Assembly: GCA_964034945.1 (NCBI GenBank)
Contig: OZ035962.1
Location: 26,843,530-26,907,529 of the forward strand
DNA: 64,000 nt
DNA from: Chrysopilus asiliformis
Taxonomy: Eukaryota > Arthropoda > Insecta > Diptera > Rhagionidae
Reading direction: 5' to 3'
Each line of letters begins with the position of its first letter. Position 1 is the first letter of the stretch. Positions 13,301-24,588 of this stretch are shown here, in pieces. Below the pieces are notes generated by a model. That model worked only from the letters and a program-made list of their open reading frames with translations, was not told the DNA's origin and ran no database searches. The translations under genes and the position numbers were made by a program.

Positions 13301-15445
13301 AACTCCCATACATCAAAATCCGATTGGAATAAATTTTAAAAAATCTTATTGGAAAATTTGACTTCAAAGTGGAATTTTGGTATAACTTCGAATTTTGATA
13401 CGAATATCACCATACGGGTCTCCAATGATTGCCAGATTGGCAATTATAGCTTTTGTTATGTTTAATTTTGGAATTTCTTAGAAATTTTGTTATTCATTGA
13501 TGTTTTTTTTATTATCGTACTGGAGTCAAAAAAAATATTTTTAATTTTTATGCTTGTCTGTCTGTCTGTCTGTATATTTCTGTATTCCGAAAATAAACTG
13601 CATTAAGCGAGAAAAAATTAAAACGTTCAGGAGAGCGGTACATCATTTCCATGGATTTATATTGGAGATGATGTTCGCAGCCCGAAAAAAGTTGACCCAC
13701 TATCAACTTTCATGCGGGTTCAACGCCATCGAGGTTTTGAAAATTCAATATGAATCATTTTGAAGAAAAACTAATTGGAGCTGTTAAAAAACTAATCAAT
13801 GTTATACAAAAAGTTGTCGACATATAAATCTTTTATGTGTTTTGCAATTTAAAGAATTTTTTTTGTCAATATTTTAATTTTAACGCTGGCTTTTTTGAGA
13901 AATCTTGTACATAGACTGATAAACTAACAGACAGAGACATTTTTAAAACAAGGCTCCATTCGATCAGCATTTACGTATACCATTATTTATTTATTTGAGG
14001 TGATCGAGATATGTTTGTTAGGCACAATTAAGAGGTCGAAATTTTTCATAAAAAACGTTTTTTTTCATTAATTCCAGGTTAACTGACACGGAATCAAAGA
14101 AGAGCCGTGAAATAATTCAATTTCATTACACCACATGGCCAGATTTTGGTATTCCAAGTTCACCAGTAGCCTTCTTACAGTTTTTAAAACAAGTTCGGGA
14201 TTCCGGAGCATTGGATCCTGAAGTTGGACCAGCTGTTGTTCACTGCAGTGCGGGAATCGGACGTTCTGGGACATTTTGTCTCGTCGATTGCTGTCTAGTG
14301 CTGGTAATTTTTTTTTTAAATGTTTTTCTCAAGTTTCCAAATAAAAAACAAATTTTTTGAATGAATTTTTCGATTTTTACAGATTGATAAAGAGGGTGAA
14401 AATAAAGTTTCCGTACAGGATATTTTATATGAGCTTCGTAGATATAGAATGGGTCTTATACAGACTGCCGATCAGTTATATTTTTCATATCAGGCAATTA
14501 TACAAGGAATTAAACAGCTTAAAGATCCTGTAAGTGATGACAAAAAACTTTCCACAAAAAAAAAACCCAATTTTTTTTGGTCATATTTTTTTGAAAAAAA
14601 TTGAAAGTAATATTAATGGCTTTTTCAGAGTTTTAATGATTATGAAGAAGTTCCTGTTATACCGAAAGACGAACAAATGGGGGATATTCCCCCGCCGCTA
14701 CCACCGCGAACACATTCCCTTCAAACTACAACAACATCAACGACAGCGTTGAATAAACCCTTGCCCTTAATACCCAATAGCGAGAGCTTACACGAAGATT
14801 TCATTACGAATCTGAATAATGATGCGAACGCTATTAAAAACTTCATCAACAACGAGATAACGGTTGATTATGAAAATAACAGCATTAATCGGCCATTACC
14901 GCCAATACCGAATCAAAACTCACTGGAAAAAGTCGCGGAATCGGACAGTGAAGACGATAATATTGACGATGACGACGACGATGATGATGACGATGTAGCC
15001 GATGAAAGTGATAGCAATCTCGATGATGCTAATGAGGATAGTTTGATCGTTAAGGATATAGCGGATAATCAACAGAGTAAACTAATTGACAGCGATGGAC
15101 AGCAGCATGGGTCCAGAAGTGACAGTGAAAAATTGAAATTCACTCATAATGGCTTGGATAGGAATCAATTGAATGACGGGTAAAACATTTATATTTTCTG
15201 ACTTGCTTGTAGAATGATTTCATTTGAATTTCTCTTTCAGAAGCGATAATGTTGAGTTGAAACGACGGAAACGCATGGAACGCCAATCAATGATTGAAAA
15301 GAAAGTGAATGAAATTAAGCGGAAACAGCGTGAAATCGAGGATGAGAGTAAATCAGCGAAAAAACGCAGGTCTCTGTTAAAATATTTTGCCGCTGGTGTT
15401 ATTGTGAGCGTGTTTCTCGTTTACGCGTACACAAAATTCGGCTAA
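10364..15445 (+). CDS. Ptp61F: Tyrosine-protein phosphatase non-receptor 61F (PTP1B/TC-PTP type)
   Basis: Seven exons: 10364-10438, 12327-12500, 12579-12841, 14078-14303, 14383-14529, 14629-15179, 15241-15445. They give 1641 nt (546 aa; Drosophila Ptp61F is about 548). Blocks [20 protein letters not shown] and ILTQGPL precede the WPD loop (general acid D193). The P-loop [13 protein letters not shown] has nucleophile C227 and R233, and the Q-loop is QTADQL. Downstream come [11 protein letters not shown] SH3 ligands, an acidic Asp run, a basic segment and a C-terminal hydrophobic anchor ([21 protein letters not shown] region). This fits an ER-facing cytosolic phosphatase. Known fly roles include dephosphorylating Dock partners, insulin-receptor and JAK/STAT signalling. 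Starting at 10364 gives a short N-terminus ending WNSLFQ that matches the family entry to the catalytic domain. Intron 1 (1.9 kb) and intron 3 (1.2 kb) are repeat-bearing. Confidence 0.96.
10439..12326. other. Ptp61F intron 1
   Basis: 1.9 kb intron. 10500-11000 is less AT-rich than the rest and has overlapping open frames on both strands (for example 10458-10868 plus), none with recognised homology. A 30-bp stretch at about 11338-11367 (TTTGCGTAGACCATTATTTA) recurs with few changes at about 13967-13996 in intron 3. No gene is called here. Confidence 0.5.
12918..13419. mobile_element. Terminal-inverted-repeat element in Ptp61F intron 3
   Basis: ACCCGTATGGTGA at 12918-12930 is exactly inverted at 13407-13419. 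The interior holds a GTCTGTCTGTCC-type simple run (13038-13078) and phrases such as CTCGAAAACGG. A diverged relative lies at about 25340-25560, sharing TACCGTTTGTAACG, ACACCAG, GCTAAGTTC and GGACCAT in the same order. No transposase is present. Superfamily not assigned. Confidence 0.7.
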
Positions 15446-16217
15446 AGTTTTATTGAGATTCATTATATTATAATTATGATTTCTTATTTTAATTTCTATC
15501 TAAACTTCTTTTTTATACATAAGTGTGTAAATTTTGATTAGGAATTTCACGTCAAATAACCCGTTTTCTATGAAACTGAAAGATAATATCGCGACAAACA
15601 AAAAAACAAATGATAGGAAAACCCAAAACAAAACAAAAAAAAACATTTATATTTAATAAAGGAGTTATTAAAGAAAAAAAAAACCTTAGACGACTAGCAA
15701 ATAAAATAAATGATGTGAAATATGTCACAATAGACTGACTAAATTAAAAAGAAAAAAACAAGAAAAAATGAAACATAAAAATTTAATTATACAAGAGTAT
15801 AACATAACATTTAATTATAAAAGTTTATATGCATAAATCTGTGTATATGAACGTTATAATGTGAATATATACTTCAGACTAAGCATCAGATTTTATTATT
15901 CACTCGTTAAGGATGCTCACGTATATATGAGTATTTTATGTTTTGTAATAATATTAGCATGCGTTGACCCGTTTTTTAAATCGTAATTTTATTCGAAAGT
16001 GTAAGTTCTATTACTTTGCAAACATGTTTTGCTATCCAAACAGTTGAAAAAACCTTGAAGAAATTGAAAATCTATTGAAAATTTAAAAATGCCTACAACA
16101 ATATTATTTATTCTTACTCATGGGTTTGATTTAAAAAAAATCAGTTTGCATTTTCACCAACACAACAAAAACCAAGGAATATTCATTCAATATTCAATTT
16201 TGGAACTTTAAAATCCT
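15446..16217. other. Ptp61F 3' UTR and flank
   Basis: AT-rich non-coding sequence with no open reading frame of note. Its first part is presumably the 3' UTR. Confidence 0.4.
15655..15660 (+). terminator. Candidate polyadenylation signal for Ptp61F
   Basis: AATAAA 210 nt after the Ptp61F stop codon, in A-rich 3' UTR-like sequence. Several later AATAAA hexamers exist, so the 3' end used is uncertain. Confidence 0.4.
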
Positions 16218-17202
16218 TTAACACGTTGACTGCCAGACCAATTTTTCAAAAATGTGAGGGAGATGCCAATACATGTAGACGTATGTAGAATGTACGTATG
16301 TATGGATGCATGCATGCAAGCCTCGGCACTGCTTGGCTCGTCTGGCTCCTCAATACGATAACATTTTTATTCAAATTTTACGAGATTACAATCAATGTAT
16401 GAACGTTTTTACTCGACTCTCCAACGCAATGATACGTGTTGGTTGACGACGGCCACTTCGGCAGCCGAAATCAAACGATTGACTAACAATCGATGGAGCG
16501 AGCCTACGACAGTCATTCAGTATGATTTCTGCTGTTGATGCGTACGGGTGTATACATTTGCTCTCCAAAATTATAATTGCTTCCCAAAGAACACTGATGT
16601 ACGAAATTTTTTCAGAAATTTGATTTTTTTAGTTTTCCTTTTCCATTATGAAGCGCTCATATTCAAATTCAAATACTATGTCGTGGGATTGGGAAAACAA
16701 ATATTTAATAACCACAAATAATGATAACCGCCAATGTCTAGTTTGCAGTTACATGTCGAATAAAAAATTCAATCTAAAACGCCATTACAACAGCTGTCAT
16801 AAGTTCGATTTTGCCCGATGCAATTAAGTAGAAAGAGTAAGACAGGTTGACAACTTAAAGAAAGTTTTTTTTAGAGAAATTTCCTTTAGGCGGAACAAAT
16901 GATTCTGAAATTGCATAATGATAAATTGTGTAGTTCACTGTTCCTAAACGTCTCCATCAAAAGCGAAAGAGCGTAAAAAATGAAAATGATGCGTTTTCTC
17001 ATTTTGTGTTATAGTATATGAAGAAACATAAAATTTTTTCGAGTAGTAGTAAATCACTACATACATGGTGCCGAGGCCTGCATGCATGTATGCATGTAGA
17101 TTTTAGACCCAGATATCGAAAATGATAGCCTTGGCCGCTCATGAATTAGTGCCAATTTTCACTGGCTATCAAAAATGATAGCCATGGCAGTCAATGTGTT
17201 AA
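16218..17202. mobile_element. TTAA-flanked piggyBac-like non-autonomous element
   Basis: TTAA at 16218-16221 and 17199-17202 brackets inverted termini CACGTTGACTGCCA (16222-16235) and its complement at 17185-17198 (13 of 14 matching). A subterminal inverted pair GCATGCATGCAAGCCTCGGC (about 16305-16325) recurs inverted at about 17070-17092. A perfect 9-bp hairpin (TGGCTATCA/TGATAGCCA) lies at 17163-17184. TTAA target choice is the hallmark of piggyBac-type transposons. No DDD transposase is present; the only coding-like segment is the small zinc-finger frame inside. Confidence 0.75.
16648..16827 (+). CDS. 59-aa zinc-finger ORF inside the TTAA element
   Basis: ATG at 16648, TAA at 16825-16827, 59 residues. 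It reads a single C-x2-C-x12-H-x4-H finger (CLVC ... NLKRHYNSCH) preceded by a WDWENKYL segment. This order resembles the N-terminal ZBED/GTF2IRD2-like finger of domesticated hAT-type proteins (W..KY....C..C........N.KRHY...H), from memory. It may be a DNA-binding remnant of a longer transposon protein or a captured exon. There is no other coding support, and its expression is unknown. Confidence 0.4.
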   Translation: MKRSYSNSNTMSWDWENKYLITTNNDNRQCLVCSYMSNKKFNLKRHYNSCHKFDFARCN

Positions 17203-18397
17203 GGTGGAGGCAGACAAAAGCACTTCTTCAAAAGGGGCCGCGGGCGAAACGTTCCAAGAAAAAAATAACGCGTGGCAAAATTTTTCAAGACAAATTTTTT
17301 AACGCCTAAAAAGAAATATAACGGGCTGCCCTCTGCTATCCTGCGATAAGTTTTTTCGCGTTTTTACTTTCTTATTTTGTATGGAATTTAGTAGTTTTTT
17401 GTACGGAGCTTAAAAAGCGTAATGTATTTTATGAAGAGTTCATAAATTTCGACTCTAAAATTATTTCGCAATTCACCGGATGCGCAACAAGTGCTCTAAA
17501 TCAAAGCATCGCAGTCCATTGCCCATTTCAAACCACCGATCTTGGTTCTTTAACAGTGATTTTTTTTTCAATAGCCAGGCCCAAAGTAATTTATAATTCG
17601 AGAGCCACTGAACCAATTTGCCTCAAATTGTTAGGTAGAACTTTGTGTCAAGGGATAGGTTTAAGGCTATGGGTTCTGTCAAGATGACACCTTTTTATAT
17701 GTATGTTCAATCAATAATATTTAATAATCTATGGATCAAATCCTTTTCAAATACGATATTTTTTGTGGTTATTTATCGGTTAATTTTAATTGCATTGCAT
17801 GATAAGAAGCAAAAATGTGTAAAACAAAACAAAATTTAGCATTACGATTTACTTAACGGGTCATTTAAAATAAAAATAAAATCCTACTTATTTATACGAA
17901 TAACATATTTCAATATTGGTATACGTGTATATAATTTGGCACCAAAATTTCCTAAATACGAATAATCAAAATCGAACACAAACTATTTAACTTTTAGTGT
18001 GAAGAAGCATAGCAACATTTTTACTTTATCTTCAAAAAAAAAAATGGGATATTGCTTAACATTAAGTGCAAATTGTTGACAAGCATTTATTCAAATCCTT
18101 TTTTTTCGTATTACTTGTTAACTTTGTTTATTTTCAGTAAATATTTATCAACTTCTTTTTAATTACATATGATGAAGTTTTTTTTATATTGCTATACAGT
18201 GACTGAATTGTTTACATTAGTTTTAAAGTTGAAACAATAAAACATTTCAAAACTATCTCAAGTAATAATACAGACATTCCTAAAATCGACAGTTCTTAAA
18301 ACAGCGTAAAATCATTATCAAAAAACAAGTTGTGGATATATAAATTTTTCAATCACTGTTTACAGAAAATATCATTAAACGAGTATTGCTTAAACAT
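17203..18397. other. Gene-free AT-rich spacer
   Basis: No gene recognised. About 17555-17690 contains a repeat-like phrase (GAACCAATTTGCCTCAAATTG) akin to other interspersed copies in the window. Confidence 0.4.
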
Positions 18398-19070
18398 TTA
18401 CAGCCTTATTAATAAACGTTAGTTAACTTTTATCAATGGTTTACGCAGTGGATAACTCGAAATTCTTATTAATAAAAATTTTTAAGATTTAACTGACGTT
18501 AGTTAACTCTCTGTTAGCTAACATACCGATTCCCTCGAGTTAACGAGTTGATAACTCTTGACGGCACATAACTCTTGCAATAATGACTATAAGAAACAAT
18601 GATCCATTAAAAAAATGCAATTTATGTTATTATATTATATTATCTTATCACTTGAACACCACTTTTCTGATCGCTTTCCTTCAATTTTTAAATTTTCCAT
18701 TTTTAATTACTTTGCAGTGAATCACCATTAAAATAAAAACATTAATTTCACTCCTATTTTAATATTGTCTCCAAGGAAACGGATTTAAAAAACCAAAATA
18801 TGACTTATTTTAATATCGTCTCCAAGGAAACGGATTTAAAAAACCAAAATATGACTCAAATGTAAAAGATTTTCGTATTTTTTGGTACAATTCAGCACAA
18901 GGGTTGCCTTATTCAAACTAAATTTTTAAATAAAATACGAGTTAGCTATTATATGGAGGAAAAATTTTTATTAATAAGAATAGTTAACTAATGTATAAGT
19001 TTGCTATCTCGGAGTTAGTTAGCACATGAGTTATCTCCGTGTTAGGGATTTTTTATTAATAAGGCTGTTA
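18398..19070. mobile_element. Harbinger-like MITE with TTA target duplication
   Basis: Perfect 16-bp terminal inverted repeats CAGCCTTATTAATAAA (18401-18416 and inverted 19052-19067) are flanked on both sides by TTA, a TWA-type 3-bp duplication typical of PIF/Harbinger. Subterminal GTTAGTTAACT and GAGTTA words recur in both halves. The interior has a 51-bp tandem duplication and no transposase. Confidence 0.7.
18755..18856. repeat. 51-bp tandem duplication
   Basis: Two copies of 51 bp starting at 18755 and 18806 differ at one noticed position (ATTGTC versus ATCGTC). They lie inside the Harbinger-like element, so this is a recent internal duplication. Confidence 0.9.
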
Positions 19071-19800
19071 AAATATTGAAAACTTTGAATAACATTTTGT
19101 TAAGATTTTTTTTTTATATATTTCAGGTGAACATTCTTTTTTTTCCAACGCGTTAAAGCGGGCTCCCTTTTGCGTTCCAACGTTTTTTACACACATTTCT
19201 CTATGTTAGTTTTCGATCAGAATTTCCTAGAATATATTATTTTTTTCAAATAAATTTTCTATTTATATAAGTAGATAATACTTGTAAGATTTATCGCTTT
19301 TGATACTCATTTAGGTCATGATTGTAGTTAGATCATATCGAATAAATAAAAAAAAACATTAAATTTGATTAAGAAAGTATCTCCGATTGTTTATTCTCAA
19401 AATTTTGGAAAAATCAACTCCGTTGCAAGTATTTCTGTATAATTCTATGCGATGATGCATAATTTCTTTGCCTAGGGAAAAAATATTTTACTGAAATATG
19501 AATTGGTGCCAATTTATAGCACAGTTTGAAATGGTATCCATAGTTGTGATGTTTTTTTCTATGTAAAATTTATTTGTTGACAGAATTTATAAGAATCTAT
19601 TTCAGATGAACGGAATCATAGCAATAGCTTTGCTGAAGCAAGAAATTTGTATGATATTTTCCTGTGTATATCATCTTGGTTGTGTCTCTTTCAATTTGTT
19701 AAGTTTAATAGATTTCTAATAATAGTAGAAGTAGGCGATACACTGGATCAATTCAAGATCCTTTAAAAAAAATCATTTCATTTTTTCCAACAATGCAATT
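19071..19800. other. Gene-free AT-rich spacer
   Basis: No open reading frame with homology and no clear repeat structure seen. Confidence 0.4.
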
Positions 19801-20040
19801 CTGGGCACCAATCATGTAGTCCGACGCGTCTCTCTCTGTCTTTCGACTTCGACGCAGCTTTTAACTCTTGACTTCGCCATATCTGCAGCTTGAAATTTCG
19901 CGGAATCGTCACTATGAATCGAAACGTGATTCTGACTCATTCTAGGAAATTTGAAGCTGCTGATATGGCGAAGTCAAGAGTTAAAAGCTGCGTCGAAGTC
20001 GAAAGACAGAGACGCGTCGGAATACATGATTGGTGCCCTG
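19801..20040. mobile_element. Foldback element, ~95-bp arms
   Basis: The left arm (about 19801-19897, GGGCACCAATCATGTA onward) is the inverted complement of the right arm (about 19945-20040) with few mismatches, including TTTAACTCTTGACTTCGCCA in each. The loop is about 45 bp. The transcript would fold into one long hairpin. Protein frames at 19890-20160 are consequences of the palindrome. Confidence 0.8.
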
Positions 20041-20749
20041 TTTGCCACCGTGAAAAAAATGGTCAAAATTTGCGCTAAATGGGAAGTTCCAACTGGCAAA
20101 TGTTCCTCTCTCACTCTTTTACATTTTCACATTTTGAATTTTTCCTCAGGGAGTTTCTAATCATCTACTAGCACAGTCAAAATATTTACACGAAATACAT
20201 TTTTTTACAATTTACGGGGGGAATAATGAAAAACTTCTCTGCATTTGCATGGAAGGGTACGAGGAGTTCTAATGAGATTTGATGTATGGCAGAGTTACTT
20301 GAAATCATGTTATAAGCTCTTTTTTGTCCTCACAAGTTTTTGAATACGAAAAAAAACGTGCAAAAAGATCGTTTAATTTTTTTGGGTGGGTTTGTTTAAT
20401 TTTTTTGGGGGAAAAATGATCATCTTTTGCCCGTTCAATATCTCAGGCTTGTTTTGGACTCCTGGGGCACCCTCAAAATAGGTTTTCGATCGAAAAAAGG
20501 TTTTTATAAAGGTTTTATAGTGGATGGTGCACTGAAATGTCAACGCTGACGCACGCGGGGTTGCTATTATTTGTTCGAGGGCTACAAAAACTTTTCGATT
20601 GGTGCTTTTGACTTTGTAGTTACCTCGCGGCCCTGAATAGATATTGAAAATTACACAAAATATCTTCAAATTTTTCTTTAGAAAACAAATAAAAAATGAA
20701 GAGGGGGCGGGGGGTTGCAAAATTCTAATATTCTCTCTTGCTTTGCCAC
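20041..20749. other. Gene-free spacer
   Basis: A minus-strand frame (20373-20720) has no recognised homology. Nothing else is seen. Confidence 0.4.
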
Positions 20750-20890
20750 TAACCCGGCCCTTACACGCGTCTGTAGAGCTGACACAGTCTCGTGTAAATG
20801 CACTGACTGCCAGTTCGCTAAATGTATTTTAATTCGTTGTCAGTAATTTGACATTTGAAGTCTTTACAGTCACGTGTAAAGGCCGGGTAA
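20750..20890. mobile_element. Small Harbinger-like MITE (135 bp, TAA duplication)
   Basis: CCCGGCCCTTACACG (20753-20767) is inverted at 20873-20887 (14 of 15 matching), with TAA on each side. It is non-coding. TWA duplication plus short GC-rich termini fits a PIF/Harbinger-type MITE. Confidence 0.65.
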
Positions 20891-23325
20891 GTCTACCTTA
20901 TTATAGCTTTTATATCTCAAAATATTTTCAATTAAGATTGTTTTTTTTTAAAATCGGTGTGATTTCTTCTACCCCACGCCAATTTTTATGAGAAAACTCT
21001 AATTTTTTGATGTTTACCTCAAAATTCAATCGAAAATAGACAAAATGTTATTCAAATTTTTTTAATACATTTAACTTTTATTTCGTTAAAAATTTGCTTA
21101 TTTTAATTAGTTACAATTGATTGTTATGAAATATATATAAAAATTTATAAATTTATTATACGTTAACTGAACTAAAATAAAAACAAACATAAATTTTAAG
21201 CGCAACGAAACTTGAAAATATATTTTTTCTATATCAAATTATAAAATAGTAAACTTTTTTTTTATTATTCATATAAAAACATTTAATAATGTAACTCATT
21301 ATTATTATGATTACTATTATTATTCGGTCCGAATAATGTACAGAAATGATTTTAATAAAACGTACGTGAAAAGAAAGAAACAATAAAAACGATAAAAAGT
21401 TAACAAAACAATGAAAATTTAATAATTTAATAGAATTTTGGTGCAAATACAATTGATTAGGATTTGTTTTTCGTATTATTTTGCAAAATTAAAAAAAAAA
21501 TAGAATTCATCAAAATGGGGGTGGAAAGGAGAAAATTTTAAAAAAAATTGTTGTGGCGTTATTGTTCCATGATCGATCAATAAATTTTGCTTGGAAAGTA
21601 AACTAAAAGTACATGGAAAAAATACTAACAATTTTATTTGTTTAGTTATTAGGTTTACAATAGTGAATAATAAAAATAAATCTTAACAACAATAACAAAA
21701 GAAAAACTATATTTATATAAATAAAAAAGGAAATACCCACACACACACACACACACACAACACATGAGAAATGAATTAAGTTGGATTTTAATCAATTTTC
21801 ATGTCAAAACTCGAGGTTTTAGTTAAACAAAATAAAAACAAAAAATCAATAATAATATTAATATTTAGTAGGACTTGCGACGTAATAATATTAATGAAAG
21901 AATGGAAATAATTATAATAATCTTGTACCATAAGTATTTTATACACAGCAAAATAAAAAATATATTTATATAATAATGAAAATATAATTAATTATTATAA
22001 GAAATAAAAAACTGAAAAAAAACCCAACTAAATACTAAATGTGAACGTGAATCAAGCAAAAAAAAAATAACAATTTGAGAATAAATTGGAGATAGTAGTA
22101 AACAAATTTAAAAACAAAATTATTACCACCCAGTCTAAACAAATTGAATTATAAAAAACGTAAAAATGAAATGCAAACAAAAAAAACTCATAAAAAACAA
22201 TATTTTTACATGGAACAACATATAAAACAAAACAAATTTTTCGAGAAATTTATTTTTCCAAAAAAAAAAAATGACTGATGAGCGAAAATTTTCTTTCGAA
22301 TTTTATTAAAAATTATTATTTTTATATAATATACTTATTTATGTATATGAAGGATTTAAGCAAGAATTAAATTTTTAAATTTAACATGAACATATTTAGG
22401 TAAATAAAATTGTCTAAAGAAAATCAAAACTGGATCCATTTTATTTTTTATACTTTTTTTTAATCAACTTTCATTTTGTTTCCAATTGAATAAAATCCTA
22501 GCTCTTTGGAGGACTCTAAAAGTAGTGAATCGGACAAATAAAATGTTTACTTTTTATAAAACAAGCAACAGTAGGTATTTGCTTAATGAAATAAAAAAAA
22601 AAGATTTATCTAACAATTCATTTTTTGCTTCACTTGCATTTGAGTTTGAATTAATTTAATAAAAAAACATAAGCAGAACAAAATAACAATAAAAATGATA
22701 AAAAAAAAGTATTTAACAATTACATGAAATAAAAAATCAGCAATTTGTTATTAATTTTTATAATTTTTGATTATAGACGAGATTATTTTTATACATGTGA
22801 ATAAATATGAAAAACTGTCCTGAGAATGAAGGAAAGCATCAAAATTTTCATTTGCCTTTCAAATATTTTTCGTATTTGTAGTTTATTGTTTTCATATATT
22901 TCCAAGTTTCGTGTGATTTTGTAGGATTAACGCTTGTTGAATGTTATGCACGTTTTAATTGCAAAATTATTTTAGATAACAATAGAGTTTAGCAATTTTT
23001 TTTGGGAAGATATAAAATATTTATATATCTTTATTAGATTTGAACGACGACTGAGACCTTGGGAATAAATTGGAAAACTGTTTTTATTTTAGGTTGCAGT
23101 ATAAACTGCTTAGCACCCCCACAACTAGACGTTAAAATGCCGAGAATCAGTGAAAAATTAATTTAAATATGGAAACAAATGGTACAAAATAAATTCTTAT
23201 TATGGTAGCTGAATGTCACAATCTCTAGAAATTTCCCTCTTTCACGTTTGCGCAAGTTTACGAGGTTGTTTGCACATCAAACTCGCCGCATAAACTTACG
23301 GGTTTGTCTGTCAGATCAAATCTTG
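20891..23325. other. Very AT-rich gene-free region
   Basis: 2.4 kb of low-complexity A/T sequence with a (CA)n tract at about 21739-21759. No gene or structured element was recognised. It could be relic 3' UTR or degenerate repeat. Confidence 0.4.
21739..21759. repeat. (CA)n microsatellite
   Basis: Ten uninterrupted CA dinucleotides in an AT-rich background. Confidence 0.9.
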
Positions 23326-23329
23326 CAAC

Positions 23330-23425
23330 CCAATTTTGACCCACTTCCACTTGTCCGATTGACTTGAAATTTTGCACACTTATATAAGTCCGATGACAAT
23401 ACAATATTTTCACTACTTCGTCCTT
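23330..23425. repeat. Leader of dispersed repeat (second copy at 50300-50450)
   Basis: TTGACCCACTTCCACT ... CCGATTGACTTGAAATTT ... CCGATGACAATACAATATT leads into the 122-bp array. The same ordered phrases appear on the opposite strand at about 50300-50450 inside an intron of the giant gene. This marks a dispersed repeat family. Confidence 0.7.
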
Positions 23426-23913
23426 GTACGGATAACGGAAGGTCCTGTAAGGATAACGTGATTATCCTTTTCTCCAAATTTTCCGGAAAAAAATCTATTC
23501 TGGGGGTTTTTGCGGTCGCTGAATCCGAATCTGTCATTAAAAAGTCAGTAAGGATAACGGAAGGTCCTGTAAGGATAACGTGATTATCCTTTTCTACAAA
23601 TTTTCCGGAAAAAAATCTATTCTGGGGGTTTTTGGGGTCGCTGAATCCGAATCTGTCATTAAAAAGTCAGTAAGGGTAACGGAAGGTCCTGTAAGGATAA
23701 CGTGATTATCCTTTTCTCCAAATTTTCCGGAAAAAAATCAATTCTGGGGGTTTTTGAGGTCGCTAAATCCGAATCTGCCATTAAAAAGTCTGTAAGGATA
23801 ACGGAAGGTCCTGTAAGGATAACGTGATTATCCCTTTCTCCAAATTTTCCGGAAAAAAATCTATTCTGGGGGTTTTTGGGGTCGCTGAAATCGATTCTCA
23901 AGTTAAAAAGCCT
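23426..23913. repeat. 122-bp tandem array, four copies
   Basis: Units begin at 23426, 23548, 23670 and 23792, with a truncated start at 23914; the spacing is exactly 122 bp. Each carries AAGGATAA-CGTGA-TTATCCTT (8-bp stem) and TTTTCCGGAAAA. Copies differ by only a few substitutions. Minus-strand frames repeat a peptide containing RIDFFPENLEK, but 122 is not a multiple of three, so this is not a coding repeat. Confidence 0.9.
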
Positions 23914-23979
23914 GTAAGGACATCTCAAATGTAAGGATATATATTCGAAGACTAAAAAGAACAAAATAAAAAAAATAAA

Positions 23980-24230
23980 AATTTTTTTTTTGAAAAAAAG
24001 CTTTTATTAAAAAAGAATGTACTAAAAAGAAAAAAATAATTTTCTGGACGCTGTGTATCTCAAATATAAAAGCTTTTAAAAAGCGAGATAAAGCATAAAA
24101 CAATAAAATAAAAATTTATCTCGCTTTTAAAAAGCTTTTATATTTGTGATACACAGCGTCCAGAAAATTATTTTTTTCTTTTTAGTGCATTTTTTTTAAT
24201 AAAAGCTTTTTTTTAAAAAAATTTATTTAT
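23980..24230. mobile_element. Long palindrome / foldback, ~100-bp arms
   Basis: The left arm (about 23990-24092) and right arm (about 24115-24218) are near-identical inverted copies sharing CTGGACGCTGTGTAT and AAAAGCGAGATAAA. The loop is about 22 bp. It lies directly beside the 122-bp array, and a diverged array-like phrase (GGTCCTGTAAGGATAACGTG) follows at about 24311. Array and palindrome may therefore be one composite element. Confidence 0.8.
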
Positions 24231-24588
24231 TTTTTTTTTTTTTTGAAAACGGCTATATAGATTTTGAGAAATGTGATTTCATTAGGTTCCATCTTAGAGA
24301 AAATTCGTTAAGGTCCTGTAAGGATAACGTGAATATCGCATTTTTCATTTTTTCGGGTAAATTGTCGTTAAGGGGGTTTTCCTTGTCACTGATCATGAAT
24401 CTGATGTTGGAATTTCAAAATCTTTCAGACACTTGATCAAAGAGAAATAAACGAACGTAACTTCATCTATCAGTTAACCATCGATTGCTCTTTTCTGATC
24501 TGTCGTTAAATGGTAAATCATACAAGATACCATTTCCTATAATTGGTCTAATACACTCGTTCGTATAGCTTCTTCTTAGTGATTAAGA

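Noticed and set aside
14677..15183. Stand-alone 168-codon acidic ORF
   Set aside because: It is the in-frame part of Ptp61F exon 6 plus the stop in the following intron, not a separate gene.
18195..18362. Possible Tc1-like inverted pair CAGTGACTGAA / TTCAATCACTG
   Set aside because: The match is short, and TA does not directly follow the right end. Not convincing as an element.
20373..20720. 115-codon minus-strand frame
   Set aside because: Low-complexity Lys/Phe with no homology and no splice or promoter context.
23316..23964. Minus-strand peptide repeats containing RIDFFPENLEK
   Set aside because: A by-product of the 122-bp array. The period is not divisible by three, so each copy falls in a different frame.
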